Source of the DNA: Neobacillus notoginsengisoli
Lineage (GTDB): Bacteria > Bacillota > Bacilli > Bacillales > Cytobacillaceae
Assembly (NCBI RefSeq): GCF_003515685.1
Contig: NZ_QWEG01000013.1
Location: 58,174 to 122,173, forward strand
Length of the DNA: 64,000 bases
Reading direction: 5' to 3'
Below are positions 25,672 to 35,000 of this stretch, piece after piece; within the stretch, counting starts at the first letter, position 1; each line of letters starts with the position of its first letter. Made by a program: the position numbers and the translations under genes. The notes under the pieces were generated by a model that worked only from the letters and a program-made list of their open reading frames with translations, had not been told where the DNA came from and did no database searches.

Positions 25672-27015
25672 TTGAAGAAAAAGTTTTTGACAGGCGCACT
25701 TGCATTGGTTCTTGGAGCCTCAATCGCATTCAGCGGAGGACCGGCTACAGGAAAAGCAGCCCCGGCAGAAAAGAAGTACATAGTTGTGTTTAAAGACCAG
25801 AATAAATTGCCCGCCGGCTATGCGAATGCCATTGCAAAAGCAGGTGGGAAAATCGAATCGAAGCTTGAAAAGCTCGGTGCAGTTGAGGTTGTTTCGGACA
25901 ATCCAAACTTCCTCGCCGAAGTGAAGAAATCATCTTCAGTTATGGAAGCTGGAGTTCAGAAAATTGTGTACCCTGAAAAAGCAGTAGTAACAGAATCGAT
26001 TTCCCTTCCTGAAATGGGTGAGACAGCCGATTTATACAAATCTTTGCAGTGGGATATTAAACAAGTGACGAACAATGGGGCTTCCTGGGACCTGCCGGGC
26101 GGGACAGGAAAATCCGTTGACGGCAAGGATATTGTCGTCGGAGTCATTGATACCGGTATCGACTATAATCACCCGGATATTAAAGCGAACTATGCTTACG
26201 GCAAGTCTTTTGTCCCAGGCTATCCTGATGCAATGGACGAAGATGGGCACGGCACCCACGTTGCCGGTTCAATCGCCGGGAACGGCCGCATTATGGGCAT
26301 CGGGCCTGAGCTGAAGGTTGCCGCATACCGAGTATTCGGCCCAACAGGTGGAGCGGAAACCTCCCATATTGCTGAAGCACTTATGACAGCCGCAGACGAT
26401 AACGTCGATGTCGTCAACATGTCACTTGGAGGCTACGACTGGTTCCAGGATCCCGACTATGCGACAAAGGACATCGTTGCGGACGTAAACCTGTTCAACC
26501 GCGCCATCCAGTATGCAATTAAGAAGGGCGTCACCGTTGTCGGCTCTGCAGGAAATGCAGCCTCGGACCTCCGCCCAGGGCAATTGGCCGGCGATGATAA
26601 AGGGACTGTCCACCGCAGCCCGAGCAGCCAGACCCTTATCCGGGTATCTGCAGGCGGCATGCTTAAAAACCTAACTTACTACTCCAACTACGGTGTTGGC
26701 AAAATTGACGTCATGGCACCAGGCGGAGACCTTGGCCCGAACTATGACCCAGTCACGAAGACAGGAAGAGACAACTCTTACCTATGCCTGAGCTCAGTTC
26801 CTGGCGGCGGGTACGCCTACATGGCCGGAACCTCCATGGCCGCACCGAAAGTAGCCGGACTTGCGGGCGTCATCATCGCCAAACACGGCAAAGACAAACT
26901 CAACCCGGCCCAGGTAAAAACAATCATCCAAAACTCAGCCGAAGACATCTTCAAAAAAGGCTACGACGAAAAATCAGGCTTCGGCCTCATCAACGGAGTC
27001 AGCGCGCTGCAATAA
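25672..27015 (+). CDS. secreted subtilisin-like serine protease (S8)
   Basis: Extracellular protease of 447 residues. Signal peptide (about 1-32), an I9-type propeptide (KYIVVFKDQNKLPAGYANAI..., about 35-105), then the S8 domain with the full triad: D160 in VIDTGIDYNHPD, H193 in DGHGTHVAGS and S388 in GTSMAAPKVAG, plus the oxyanion Asn in SAGNAAS. The start is TTG, 8 bases after AAAGGAGG. No C-terminal wall-binding domain. Monocistronic, with repeat copy 3 at its end. Confidence 0.95.
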   Translation: MKKKFLTGALALVLGASIAFSGGPATGKAAPAEKKYIVVFKDQNKLPAGYANAIAKAGGKIESKLEKLGAVEVVSDNPNFLAEVKKSSSVMEAGVQKIVYPEKAVVTESISLPEMGETADLYKSLQWDIKQVTNNGASWDLPGGTGKSVDGKDIVVGVIDTGIDYNHPDIKANYAYGKSFVPGYPDAMDEDGHGTHVAGSIAGNGRIMGIGPELKVAAYRVFGPTGGAETSHIAEALMTAADDNVDVVNMSLGGYDWFQDPDYATKDIVADVNLFNRAIQYAIKKGVTVVGSAGNAASDLRPGQLAGDDKGTVHRSPSSQTLIRVSAGGMLKNLTYYSNYGVGKIDVMAPGGDLGPNYDPVTKTGRDNSYLCLSSVPGGGYAYMAGTSMAAPKVAGLAGVIIAKHGKDKLNPAQVKTIIQNSAEDIFKKGYDEKSGFGLINGVSALQ

Positions 27016-27086
27016 TGAAGCAAGGGGACGGTTCTGCTGCTTCTTTCGAATTCCGAAAGAAGCGCTGGAACCGTCCCCTGCTTCAC
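27016..27086. repeat. GGGGACGGTTCC hairpin element, copy 3
   Basis: Directly after the subtilase TAA: TGAAGCAAGGGGACGGTTC, CTTCTTTCG-AATTC-CGAAAGAAG and GGAACCGTCCCCTGCTTCA. Lies between convergent genes (subtilase and aldolase). Confidence 0.85.
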
Positions 27087-27724
27087 TTTTGCCCGTAAGT
27101 TTTAAATTTTTCCGCGAGTCTTATCATTTCTTCTTCGGGCAGTATGACGGGTTCGCCTATAGATTTTGCCTGATAGAAAATTCTGGCGCAGAATTCGATT
27201 TCTTGGGCGATTGTAAATGCTGTTTTGATGTTGTTCGCTCCTGCAATTAATCCATGGTTCGCGAGTAGTACCGCCCGCCGCTCTTGCATGCCGCTGAAGG
27301 CTGCTTCGGCAAGCTCTTTTGTCCCGAAAGTTTCATAGGCTGAGCACCTGACATTCGGGCCAGCGTAGGCAACCAAGTATGAAACGGCCGGCAGGTCCCA
27401 TCTTAATGAAGCAATTGTTTTTGCGTATGGCGAGTGGGTGTGTACGAGAGCATTTAAATCCTCCCTTTGCCGGTAAAAGATGAGATGCATTTCCTTTTCA
27501 CTTGAAGGCTTCCGTTCTCCTTCAATGATTTCCCCATCGAGATTTAAAACGACCACATCCTCTAGCGCGGTCTCAAAATAATCCAGGCCGCTCGGGCTAA
27601 TCGCCACAAGACCCGCCTCACGGTTATAGAGGCTGATATTCCCTCCGGTCCCTTGCGTCAATCCGCATTCGATGAGCTTCTTTCCAAATTCAACAACCGC
27701 TTTACGCTCTTCCATTAAAAGCAT
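27083..27724 (-). CDS. class II aldolase (FucA/AraD family), probable deoxyribulose-1-phosphate or methylthioribulose-1-phosphate aldolase
   Basis: A zinc-dependent aldolase of 213 residues. GTGGNISL (near 26), ISPSGLDY, the catalytic Glu in SSEKEMHLIF (near 74), zinc histidines in LVHTHSPYA and the third in LLANHGLIAGA. Alone it would be called L-fuculose-phosphate aldolase. As the last gene of an operon with a methylthioribose-kinase-like kinase and an MtnA-like isomerase, it fits the DHAP-shunt aldolase (DrdA/Ald2 type) that cleaves 5-deoxyribulose 1-phosphate or 5-methylthioribulose 1-phosphate to DHAP and an aldehyde. No MtnB-type dehydratase is needed on this route. Confidence 0.85.
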   Translation of the reverse strand: MLLMEERKAVVEFGKKLIECGLTQGTGGNISLYNREAGLVAISPSGLDYFETALEDVVVLNLDGEIIEGERKPSSEKEMHLIFYRQREDLNALVHTHSPYAKTIASLRWDLPAVSYLVAYAGPNVRCSAYETFGTKELAEAAFSGMQERRAVLLANHGLIAGANNIKTAFTIAQEIEFCARIFYQAKSIGEPVILPEEEMIRLAEKFKTYGQK

Positions 27725-27751
27725 ATCTGGGTATTCTCCCTTATTAAATTG

Positions 27752-28537
27752 TTATTTGGCCCTAATGACTGGTATTCCGTGTGAGAGATAGCATTCAATG
27801 CATTCTTCCTGATCAGGTAATAAGGTCTCAAGTTCGTCTGTAATAATCTTATCAATTTTATCTTTTTTGCATACTTCGAAGAAGGCAAGTTTCCCAAGCT
27901 TTGTATGATCCACTAAAACAATGACTTGGCTAGATTTACCAATTAGCGCCTGCTTCGCTTCGCCTTCATCGATGGTCGCGTCGGTCAGCCCCTCAGTAAA
28001 GTTGAGGGCTTTGCTTGAAATGAACGCTTTATCAATAAAAATGGACTGCAGATACTTGCGAAGCGACGCGCCCACGAGGGATAATGATTTCCCCCGCAGG
28101 AACCCCCCTAACAAAATGACTGTCACATCTTCCGCATCGGATAATTCAATTGCGATACTGATATTGTTTGTCACGACAGTCAGCTTCTTCTTCGTCTTAA
28201 TCAGCTTGCTTACTTCATAAGCTGTCGTGCTGGCATCAAAGGCAATGACATCACCATCCTCAATCAGCTTGGACGCTTCCCTTGCAATAGCCATCTTCTC
28301 CGCCTTATTCGTATTCAGTCTTTTTTCAATAGATGCTTCATGCACTCTTTTTGTTTTAAGTTTTACTCCACCATAAACCCTTATGACATCGCCAGCTTTT
28401 TCGAGGAACTCCAAGTCCCTCCGGATTGTCATCTCGGATACCCGAAATTGAGTACTCAATTGCGAGACTTCAGCATAGTCACTTTCCTCTAAAATGCTCA
28501 CAATCTTTTTTCTCCTGTTTTCTGGTACATTTGACAT
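27752..28537 (-). CDS. DeoR-family transcriptional repressor
   Basis: Likely regulator of the operon in which it lies. About 261 residues: DeoR HTH at the N-terminus (RRKKIVSILEESDYAEVSQL, RVSEMTIRRDLEFLEKAG, RVYGGVKL), then a sugar-phosphate-binding domain of the phosphosugar-isomerase fold (VIAFDASTTAYEV, TVVTNNISIAIEL, LLGGFLRG, DHTKLG). An effector such as a 1-phosphorylated pentose is probable by family. I choose ATG 28537 (MSNVPENRR) with an AGGG site; 13 further upstream codons lack one. Probable operators are at 34741-34778. Confidence 0.9.
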   Translation of the reverse strand: MSNVPENRRKKIVSILEESDYAEVSQLSTQFRVSEMTIRRDLEFLEKAGDVIRVYGGVKLKTKRVHEASIEKRLNTNKAEKMAIAREASKLIEDGDVIAFDASTTAYEVSKLIKTKKKLTVVTNNISIAIELSDAEDVTVILLGGFLRGKSLSLVGASLRKYLQSIFIDKAFISSKALNFTEGLTDATIDEGEAKQALIGKSSQVIVLVDHTKLGKLAFFEVCKKDKIDKIITDELETLLPDQEECIECYLSHGIPVIRAK

Positions 28538-28600
28538 AGCATATTCCCTGTCCAAATTTTCTTCATCTCTTTCCAATGTGGTTGAGGTCGTTTTTGTCCT

Positions 28601-29650
28601 CTATTCGGTTTTAAAAAGCTTTTTCAGGTTCTCTTTATATGGAGCCCGTACAATTCCTTTTTCAGTGATGATGGCTGTCACATACTCATTCGGTGTCACA
28701 TCAAATGAAGGATTGTAAACTTTTATTGTTTCCGGCGCGGTGAACTGGCCAAAGCGGTTAATCACTTCAGATGGCTCCCTTTCTTCAATTGGGATATCAT
28801 CCCCCGTTGCCGCTTTCATGTCAATTGTCGGAGTCGGAGCCGCCACATAAAAAGGTATTCCATAATTTCTTGCCAAAATGGACACGCCCAATGTTCCGAT
28901 TTTATTGCAGACATCGCCATTCGCCGCTACCCGGTCGGTACCGACAATGACAGCATCGACTTTTCCTTGCGACATCACGACAGCCGCCATATTATCTGTA
29001 ATAACTGTAACGTCGATTCCCGCTGCCTGAAGTTCCAATGCCGTAAGCATCGACCCCTGCATCCTTGGCCGGGTTTCATCCGTATAAACTTTTATATCCC
29101 AGCCTTTTTCATGGGCAAGGTACATCGGTGCGGTCGCAGTCCCGTATTTCGTTGTCGCCAGCGCACCAGCATTGCAGTGAGTCAGGATTCCCATTCCATT
29201 TTTAAAAAGCGAAAGGGCGTGCTCGCCAATCTTTCTATTAATCTCTTCATCTTCTTTATGGATTAGGATGGCTTCCTCAAGAAGGATGTTCTTCAACTGG
29301 TGGATCGGCAGCTGTTTATTTTGCTCAGCAGTCCTTTCCATCCTTTCAAGCGCCCAGAACAAATTCACTGCTGTCGGCCTCGAAGTGCCAAGATGTTCAG
29401 AAACCTTTTTCAGTTCCTGGTAAAATTGCTCGTATGAGTCCTCACTCGCTTCCTTTATTCCAAGATAAAGTCCATAGGCAGCCGCAACTCCAATAGCCGG
29501 CGCCCCCCTGACCTTCATGACCCTGATCGCATCCCAGACGCCTTCCGCTGTACGGAACTCCTCATAAACAATTTGGTTTGGCAGAAGTGTTTGGTCAAGC
29601 AGGACAAGCGCATTATTTTTCCATTCAATCGTTATCAATTCTCCAGGCAC
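28601..29650 (-). CDS. aldose-1-phosphate isomerase of the MtnA family
   Basis: Isomerises 5-methylthioribose 1-phosphate (or 5-deoxyribose 1-phosphate) to the ribulose form. 349 residues with MtnA hallmarks: [14 protein letters not shown] (near 49), the catalytic Cys in [29 protein letters not shown], the catalytic Asp in [19 protein letters not shown], and VAAPTPTID. The start is GTG behind AAAGGAGAG. It follows the kinase by about 20 bp. Whether the physiological substrate carries a 5-methylthio or 5-deoxy group cannot be decided from sequence; no other MTR-salvage genes (mtnB, W, X, D) are here. Confidence 0.93.
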   Translation of the reverse strand: MPGELITIEWKNNALVLLDQTLLPNQIVYEEFRTAEGVWDAIRVMKVRGAPAIGVAAAYGLYLGIKEASEDSYEQFYQELKKVSEHLGTSRPTAVNLFWALERMERTAEQNKQLPIHQLKNILLEEAILIHKEDEEINRKIGEHALSLFKNGMGILTHCNAGALATTKYGTATAPMYLAHEKGWDIKVYTDETRPRMQGSMLTALELQAAGIDVTVITDNMAAVVMSQGKVDAVIVGTDRVAANGDVCNKIGTLGVSILARNYGIPFYVAAPTPTIDMKAATGDDIPIEEREPSEVINRFGQFTAPETIKVYNPSFDVTPNEYVTAIITEKGIVRAPYKENLKKLFKTE

Positions 29651-29670
29651 AAGTAATCTCTCCTTTAAAT

Positions 29671-30891
29671 CTATTCTTTTAGTCTATTGTATACTTTTTT
29701 CAATGTATCAAGAAAATCCTGGCCATTCTTGTAGCTTTTCCTTTCCAAAATGAACGCCTTGGCTGTTTCCAGGCAAACCCGTTCGGCCTGTACTCGGCTC
29801 TTTTCATCTGAAATGGAGGTAATATCCTTTACTTTCGCGAGCCCAACGATGCGCCTTGTCAATTCCAGCCCCGCAATCCCGGCAGTATCAGCCAGGACGC
29901 CATCAAGATACCATTGCGCAAATCCCTTTTCTTTTGCCATAATGTCTGTTACATTCTCCTGCCAAGAAGCGAGGAATTTCTCTGTGAACAAGTCGACTGT
30001 TTTAGCGATTGTGCTTTCGAGCCAATTTCTATAGTCAAGATTCGATCCGCCGGTAAAGGTAAAGTTCGCCCAGGCAAAAATAAGATTGGCGACCACATTT
30101 CCCACGTCGTATCCAATCGGCCCATAAAAGGCGAATTCAGGGTCAATCACCTTGGTCGAATCCTCCTTGACAAATATGGAACCCGTATGCAAATCTCCAT
30201 GCACAAGAGCCTGCGCATTCGTAATAAAAGCGAACTTCAGCTTTGCTGCTTCGAGACGGAGACGGTCATCCCCATAAATCGTTTTCTCGATCCATTCTTT
30301 ATTTGCGGGAAACAGTTCATTTCGATTGTTGCAATTATTAAAAGGCTCAGTATAGACAAGATCCTCGGAGATTTCACAAAGCTCGGGATTAATATAATCC
30401 TTGACCAATTCCTTCTTTTTCTTGTGTTCGAGAACCACATCTGTCGTCAGGAGCAATGTATTGACCATAAAGGTGGAAAGATCCTCCGCAAGGTTCGGGA
30501 AGACTCTTTGCTCCAAAAGAGCTGTCCGAAGAATCGTATGGTCGGATAAGTCTTCCATCACACAGCAGTTCATTCTTTCATCATAAAGGGAAACTTTAGG
30601 GACGAGGCCTCGAGCCAGTTCTCCCTGCAGCTTGAGAATATTCGATTCGATCCGGATTCGGTTTGTTGACAGCTTGAAATCATCCGAAATCCTCGCTGTC
30701 TCCCCCGCTTGTTTGACAATGATTGAAGAGCCTGTTTCTTCATCGACAACACGGAAAACATAATTCAAATTCCCATCACCAATTTCCTTGCATGAAAGCT
30801 TGCCCGTGTTTTCAAAGCCCGCTATTTTCTCCCGAACGTACATTTTTACATCATCAGGATTCATAAGAAAATACGAATCAAATGAAGTCAC
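29671..30891 (-). CDS. S-methyl-5-thioribose kinase family kinase
   Basis: Phosphorylates the 1-OH of a 5-modified ribose. About 406 residues with the MtnK-type protein-kinase-like fold: [13 protein letters not shown] (nucleotide loop), SIIVKQAG (Lys), the catalytic loop [14 protein letters not shown] and the metal site [19 protein letters not shown] choose GTG at 30891, 8 bases after GGGGAGG; the TTG at 30897 is too near the site. It lies between the ABC permease (17-bp gap) and the isomerase. The family includes DrdK-type 5-deoxyribose kinases, so substrate choice is open. Confidence 0.92.
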   Translation of the reverse strand: MTSFDSYFLMNPDDVKMYVREKIAGFENTGKLSCKEIGDGNLNYVFRVVDEETGSSIIVKQAGETARISDDFKLSTNRIRIESNILKLQGELARGLVPKVSLYDERMNCCVMEDLSDHTILRTALLEQRVFPNLAEDLSTFMVNTLLLTTDVVLEHKKKKELVKDYINPELCEISEDLVYTEPFNNCNNRNELFPANKEWIEKTIYGDDRLRLEAAKLKFAFITNAQALVHGDLHTGSIFVKEDSTKVIDPEFAFYGPIGYDVGNVVANLIFAWANFTFTGGSNLDYRNWLESTIAKTVDLFTEKFLASWQENVTDIMAKEKGFAQWYLDGVLADTAGIAGLELTRRIVGLAKVKDITSISDEKSRVQAERVCLETAKAFILERKSYKNGQDFLDTLKKVYNRLKE

Positions 30892-30908
30892 TTCCAAAAC
30901 CTCCCCAG

Positions 30909-31913
30909 TTAATTTAATCTCTTCCGGTAATAAGTGGATGCAAGAGCGAGTGCTAAAACAGCACCTTTAACAATATTTAAAGAATAATAAGGTACCGACA
31001 TCATCACAAGCCCATTCTCCAGGACTCCGACAAGGATAGCCCCGACAAAAGTTCCAATGGAATTTGGCTTCCCGGAACCCGCGACTGACTGACCGATGAA
31101 CGCTGCGGCGACTGCTGGCATAAGAAATCCCGCCCCGGCATTTATTTGCGCGGAACCAATTTTTGAAGCCAAAATAATTCCCCCGAGCGCGGCAAAAAGA
31201 GTGGACAGGAAGTAAGCGAGCGCGCGGTAGCGGTTTACCGGAATACCTGACAGCCTCGCTGCTTCCATATTCCCCCCGACCACATACATGTACCGGCCAT
31301 GCTTCGTATGATTTAAAAAGATATGAACAAAAGCGACGACAACAACCATGATAATGATAATAGCAGGCGCCTGGCCCAAGCTCTCAAAAAGTGGACTGAG
31401 TTGGCCGTTCGTGGGGGTCCCATCCAGACGGGGCATCCCCTCGCTGATTGACCCTCCTCCTGTATAAGTCATAGCCACTCCTTCAAAGATGAACATCGTG
31501 GCAAGTGTGGCAAATAAATCCGGTATTTTCACCTTAACAATTAGAAAAGCATTTACAGCGGCAACCACGAGTGTGACCACAAGCGCAATCAAAATGGAAG
31601 GAACGGTCGGCATGCTGAACCAGACAAACATTGCGACTACGAGCGAACTGGACATTGTTGCAGCAGAACCGATTGATAGATCGAATCCATTGACCGACAG
31701 TGACACCGTCAACCCGACTGCTATAATTGTCACGATTGCGATACTCCGGAAAATTGTCAAGATATTGGAGCCGGTCAAAAAATGCGGCATGGATACAGAA
31801 AAGAAAATGACCAGCAAGAAAATTGCGATAACAGTGCCCCAGTTATTGATGAACTGAAGTGTGCCGCCAAGTCCCCGGGACGGATTACTTTTGATTTCAA
31901 GATTCGGCGCCAT
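30909..31913 (-). CDS. ribose-type ABC transporter permease
   Basis: Membrane channel of a CUT2 (RbsC-like) sugar importer, 334 residues with about 9-10 segments. The family blocks [16 protein letters not shown] (near 72) and [25 protein letters not shown] (EAA-like coupling loop) are present, as is the [23 protein letters not shown] end region. The ATG abuts the end of the ATPase gene, and a GGGGG site lies in that gene's last codons. By context it imports the 5-modified ribose used by the kinase downstream. Confidence 0.92.
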   Translation of the reverse strand: MAPNLEIKSNPSRGLGGTLQFINNWGTVIAIFLLVIFFSVSMPHFLTGSNILTIFRSIAIVTIIAVGLTVSLSVNGFDLSIGSAATMSSSLVVAMFVWFSMPTVPSILIALVVTLVVAAVNAFLIVKVKIPDLFATLATMFIFEGVAMTYTGGGSISEGMPRLDGTPTNGQLSPLFESLGQAPAIIIIMVVVVAFVHIFLNHTKHGRYMYVVGGNMEAARLSGIPVNRYRALAYFLSTLFAALGGIILASKIGSAQINAGAGFLMPAVAAAFIGQSVAGSGKPNSIGTFVGAILVGVLENGLVMMSVPYYSLNIVKGAVLALALASTYYRKRLN

Positions 31914-31915
31914 TT

Positions 31916-33424
31916 CTATTTTCCCCCTGTTGAATAGTAAAGGATTTCTTGTTCATTTGTCTCATGCGTAAGGAGCTCTTTCACAATCCGTCCATCATAC
32001 ATGACGTAAATACGGTCGGTAATGGAGAGGATTTCAGTCATTTCGCTGGAAGCATAAATAATTCCTTTTCCATTTTCGGCCAGGCCGCTAATTAAATCGA
32101 AAATGTCTCCCTTTGCTCCTACATCGACCCCTTTTGTAGGTTCATCGAAGACATAGATTTCCGCATTGCTCATCAGCCATTTGCCGACTGCGACCTTTTG
32201 TTGGTTCCCACCGGAGAGAAGGGCGACCTTCTGGCTTTCACTCGGAGTCTTAATTCCGAGATCCTGGATCATCTTCCTGGCTGCCTCCTTTTCCGCCTTT
32301 GGCCTGAGAAATCCAAGCTTGGAAGTAAAATTATGCAAGTTGGATGCCGATAAATTGCTGTAAACGGGTTCTTCCACCAGGACGCCTTCCTTCCGACGCT
32401 CTTCAGGAACAAGTGCCAGGCCATGTTTCACTGCGGCATACGTTGTTTTTATTTTAACCGGATTGGTACCTATTAATATTTTTCCGCTTTCAATTGGGAG
32501 GGCGCCAAAAATTGTTTTACATAATTCTGTCTTCCCGGCACCAACCAGCCCTGCAATCCCGATGACCTCCCCTTTTCGGACATGGAAGCTAACATCCTTT
32601 ATAAGACCGCCTTTCTCGTAAAGACTAACCACTTCCAAAGCGATTTTTCCTATTTTGCTATCAGGTTTTTGATGTTGCTCGATAAAGTTCCTGCCCAGCA
32701 TATATTCAATAACATCCCTTTTTGAAAGTCCTTCAATTGGTTGGGTGATGACGTTTTTGCCATCCTTCATAATAGTAATCGTCTCACAGATTTCAAAAAG
32801 CTCAGGAAGGCGATGGGAAATAAAAATAATCCCTACGTTATTGTTGGCAAGATCGCGCACCACCCTGAACAACTCCTCTGTTTCCCTATGACTGAGCGGC
32901 GCAGTAGGCTCATCGAGAATCAGGAACCTCTTTTCTTCCACAATTGCTCTTGCGATCAGCACCATTTGCTTTTGTGCAAGGTCAAGGTCGGCAACTTTCA
33001 TCTTCACATCAATGTGAAGGTTTAATAGATTCAAGGCATTTCTAGCTTTTCTATAAATCTCTTTCCAGTTCACAAACTGCTTATGTTTCATCTTAGTGGC
33101 CAGCACATCCAGCATGATATTTTCACCGACATCCAGATAAGGAATTAAAGCCGTATCTACCTCCTGGTAGACTATATCTATTCCAAGTTCCTTTGCGGTA
33201 CGCGGTGAATCGATATGTACTTCATTGCCGTTTATCAAAATTTTTCCGGTGTAGTGGTTATAAGCACCAGACAGAATTTTCATCAAAGTTGATTTTCCTG
33301 CGCCGTTTGCTCCAATCAGCGCATGGATTGTCCCTGACTCCATTTCAAAATCAACATCCGAAAGGGCCTTAACTCCAGGGAATTCAATTGAAATGTTCCG
33401 CATTTCTATTTTGGTTTTGCACAT
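31916..33424 (-). CDS. ribose-type ABC transporter ATPase, duplicated (RbsA-like)
   Basis: 502 residues with two ABC cassettes: first Walker A GANGAGKSTLM (near 37), with RFLILDEPTAPLSHRE; second cassette with degenerate A loop GLVGAGKTELC (near 285), LSGGNQQKVAVGKWL and YVFDEPTKGVDVGA. This is the CUT2/RbsA layout. It lies between the binding protein (97-bp gap containing a hairpin) and the permease. Confidence 0.94.
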   Translation of the reverse strand: MCKTKIEMRNISIEFPGVKALSDVDFEMESGTIHALIGANGAGKSTLMKILSGAYNHYTGKILINGNEVHIDSPRTAKELGIDIVYQEVDTALIPYLDVGENIMLDVLATKMKHKQFVNWKEIYRKARNALNLLNLHIDVKMKVADLDLAQKQMVLIARAIVEEKRFLILDEPTAPLSHRETEELFRVVRDLANNNVGIIFISHRLPELFEICETITIMKDGKNVITQPIEGLSKRDVIEYMLGRNFIEQHQKPDSKIGKIALEVVSLYEKGGLIKDVSFHVRKGEVIGIAGLVGAGKTELCKTIFGALPIESGKILIGTNPVKIKTTYAAVKHGLALVPEERRKEGVLVEEPVYSNLSASNLHNFTSKLGFLRPKAEKEAARKMIQDLGIKTPSESQKVALLSGGNQQKVAVGKWLMSNAEIYVFDEPTKGVDVGAKGDIFDLISGLAENGKGIIYASSEMTEILSITDRIYVMYDGRIVKELLTHETNEQEILYYSTGGK

Positions 33425-33475
33425 TTATTATTTGTCCCCCCTATCCAACCTAGCTTGCAACCAATACAGGAGAAA

Positions 33476-33515
33476 TGGGAAAAGAGTAGCAATCTAGCAA
33501 ACTACTCTTCTCCCA
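33476..33515 (-). promoter_or_regulatory. intercistronic hairpin between binding-protein and ATPase genes
   Basis: Arms TGGGAAAAGAGTAG and CTACTCTTCTCCCA (one internal mismatch) with a 12-base loop, just after the binding-protein stop and with no long T run. It likely stabilises or partly limits the transcript so that the binding protein is made in excess. Confidence 0.65.
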
Positions 33516-33521
33516 GCCCCC

Positions 33522-34613
33522 TTACTTTTTATAATTTTCGCGGAGCTTATCCATCCACTCTTCATTAAATGCATCAGACTTGCCCCAGCCCTCGACAACG
33601 TTCTGCAGATTTGTCATATTCGTATCGTCATTTAAATCGTCTTGTTTAATGAGCTTTGCTTCAAGGTCATACGTATCCGGCGTCTCTTCCCCTGCCAGTT
33701 TCTTAGCCAATAGCCTCATGTTCACTATTCCAATCAGGCGGGGGTCTACCGCTGCGGTAGAAAGCCAATTGCTCTTATCTTCACGCATAAAGTTGATATC
33801 CTGATTTGAGATATCAATCGAAATAAGTTTAATATCGGAACGGTTGCTGTCCTTCATTGCCTTATAGGCGCCCTTTGCCATTTCATCCCACGAGCCCCAA
33901 ACCGCATCTACAGAACCTTTTGGATATTTAGCTAGAATTGAGCTGACTTTCGCGGCAATGTCTCCCTGGACGTCTTGGAAGTTCGTAGGCCCGATGACTT
34001 CTAACGTTTCGATTTTATTGTCTTCTTCATATTTCTTGTAAATTTCCTGGCGTCTGTCGAGCGGTGGGACACCAGGCCCGAACCAGAGCTTAATAACCTT
34101 TACCGGCTTTCCATCTTTTGATAAAGCCGCGATTTCATCCAGGGAAAGTTCGGCCAGTTTATAGTCATCCTGGAAAGTAGTCGTGACACCGTCAAGAGTT
34201 TGGCCATTTTTGTCAATAACTGTGTCAAAAGTGACGACTTTCATACCTTTATCTACAGCAGGCTTAATCATGTCATATGAATAATCCTTTTTGCCGTGTG
34301 AAATGATCAATCCGTCATAATCCTTTTGGATTGCCTGGGCGACCAGCTCCTGGAACTTCGCATCATTATTTTCCGCAATGAAAGTATCCACCTTCATCCC
34401 AAAAGACTCACCCTCACTTCTTGTCCCGTCGAGGAACTGCTTAGTGTGGTCATCAGAAGGAAGATTTCGGATAACAGCAATTTTAATCCCGCCCTGGACG
34501 CCTTCAGGAACACCTTCAACCTTTTTGCCAGAAGCCTGTTCCCCTTTTCCTGAGCAGCCAGCAAGTATGATTAGTAATGAAGTAATGATCAATACAATCC
34601 TTTTCATATTCAT
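33522..34613 (-). CDS. sugar-binding lipoprotein of ribose-type ABC importer
   Basis: 363 residues: lipoprotein signal with lipobox ILAGC (Cys about 20), then a periplasmic-binding-protein-1 type fold (IKIAVIRNLPSDDHTKQFLDG, LISHGKKD, VVTFDTVIDKNG, VDAVWGSWDEMAKGAYKAM). First gene of the seven-gene operon, as expected for the most abundant subunit. The ATG has AAAGGGGG. The ligand is inferred from the catabolic genes: a free 5-deoxy- or 5-methylthio-ribose. Confidence 0.92.
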   Translation of the reverse strand: MNMKRIVLIITSLLIILAGCSGKGEQASGKKVEGVPEGVQGGIKIAVIRNLPSDDHTKQFLDGTRSEGESFGMKVDTFIAENNDAKFQELVAQAIQKDYDGLIISHGKKDYSYDMIKPAVDKGMKVVTFDTVIDKNGQTLDGVTTTFQDDYKLAELSLDEIAALSKDGKPVKVIKLWFGPGVPPLDRRQEIYKKYEEDNKIETLEVIGPTNFQDVQGDIAAKVSSILAKYPKGSVDAVWGSWDEMAKGAYKAMKDSNRSDIKLISIDISNQDINFMREDKSNWLSTAAVDPRLIGIVNMRLLAKKLAGEETPDTYDLEAKLIKQDDLNDDTNMTNLQNVVEGWGKSDAFNEEWMDKLRENYKK

Positions 34614-34740
34614 GAAAGTACCCCCTTTTCTTTTACTCCCGCCAAAACACAGCTTCCATCAAATTCATCCTTCAAGAAAAGAACTTTCCCCTCCCCCGCC
34701 CTCCTAATCGTGTGCCATAATAAACACCAATGCCAAAAGT

Positions 34741-34778
34741 ATGTTCTAAACTAACACAAACATGTTCAAACCGAACAC
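34741..34778. promoter_or_regulatory. paired DeoR-type operator of the ribose-analogue operon
   Basis: Two 17-bp direct copies, on the minus strand GTGTTCGGTTTGAACAT (34778-34762) and GTGTTAGTTTAGAACAT (34757-34741), offset by exactly 21 bp (two helical turns). The first also has inverted ends TGTTC/GAACA. They lie just downstream of the promoter, a good roadblock or repression site for the DeoR protein of the operon. Confidence 0.75.
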
Positions 34779-34787
34779 CTTATATTA

Positions 34788-34817
34788 AATTTATCCTCTT
34801 ACGCATAAACATGTCAA
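34788..34817 (-). promoter_or_regulatory. promoter of the ribose-analogue operon
   Basis: Minus-strand TTGACA (34817-34812) and, 18 bp further, TAAATT (34793-34788). The start point would fall next to the operator pair. Confidence 0.65.
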
Positions 34818-34861
34818 CATATTTTTTCACTTTTCAAAAAATTGAAAAACAGCGTTAAGAA

Positions 34862-34916
34862 GGGGATGGCCCTAGTACTTCTTTCGGAACCCGAAAGAAT
34901 CTGAACCATCCCCGTT
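34862..34916. repeat. degenerate GGGGACGGTTCC-type hairpin, copy 4
   Basis: GGGGATGGCCC, ACTTCTTTCGG-AACC-CGAAAGAA and GAACCATCCCC: same layout as the family, with compensating changes (GGGGATGG/CCATCCCC) that keep the outer stem. Confidence 0.75.
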
Positions 34917-35000
34917 TCATACCCCTGCAAACTTTAAAAAAGAACAGAAAATCAAATACCAGTCATTCAGCTATTGAACACTGCCCAAAATAAATCCGCA

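Noticed and set aside
28601..29650. eIF2B-type translation factor
   Set aside because: The catalytic Cys in HCNAGALAT and Asp in [10 protein letters not shown] identify the MtnA isomerase branch.
27083..30891. Classic methionine salvage (MTA) operon
   Set aside because: Kinase and isomerase fit, but mtnB, W, X and D are absent, and a FucA-type aldolase and a sugar importer are present instead.
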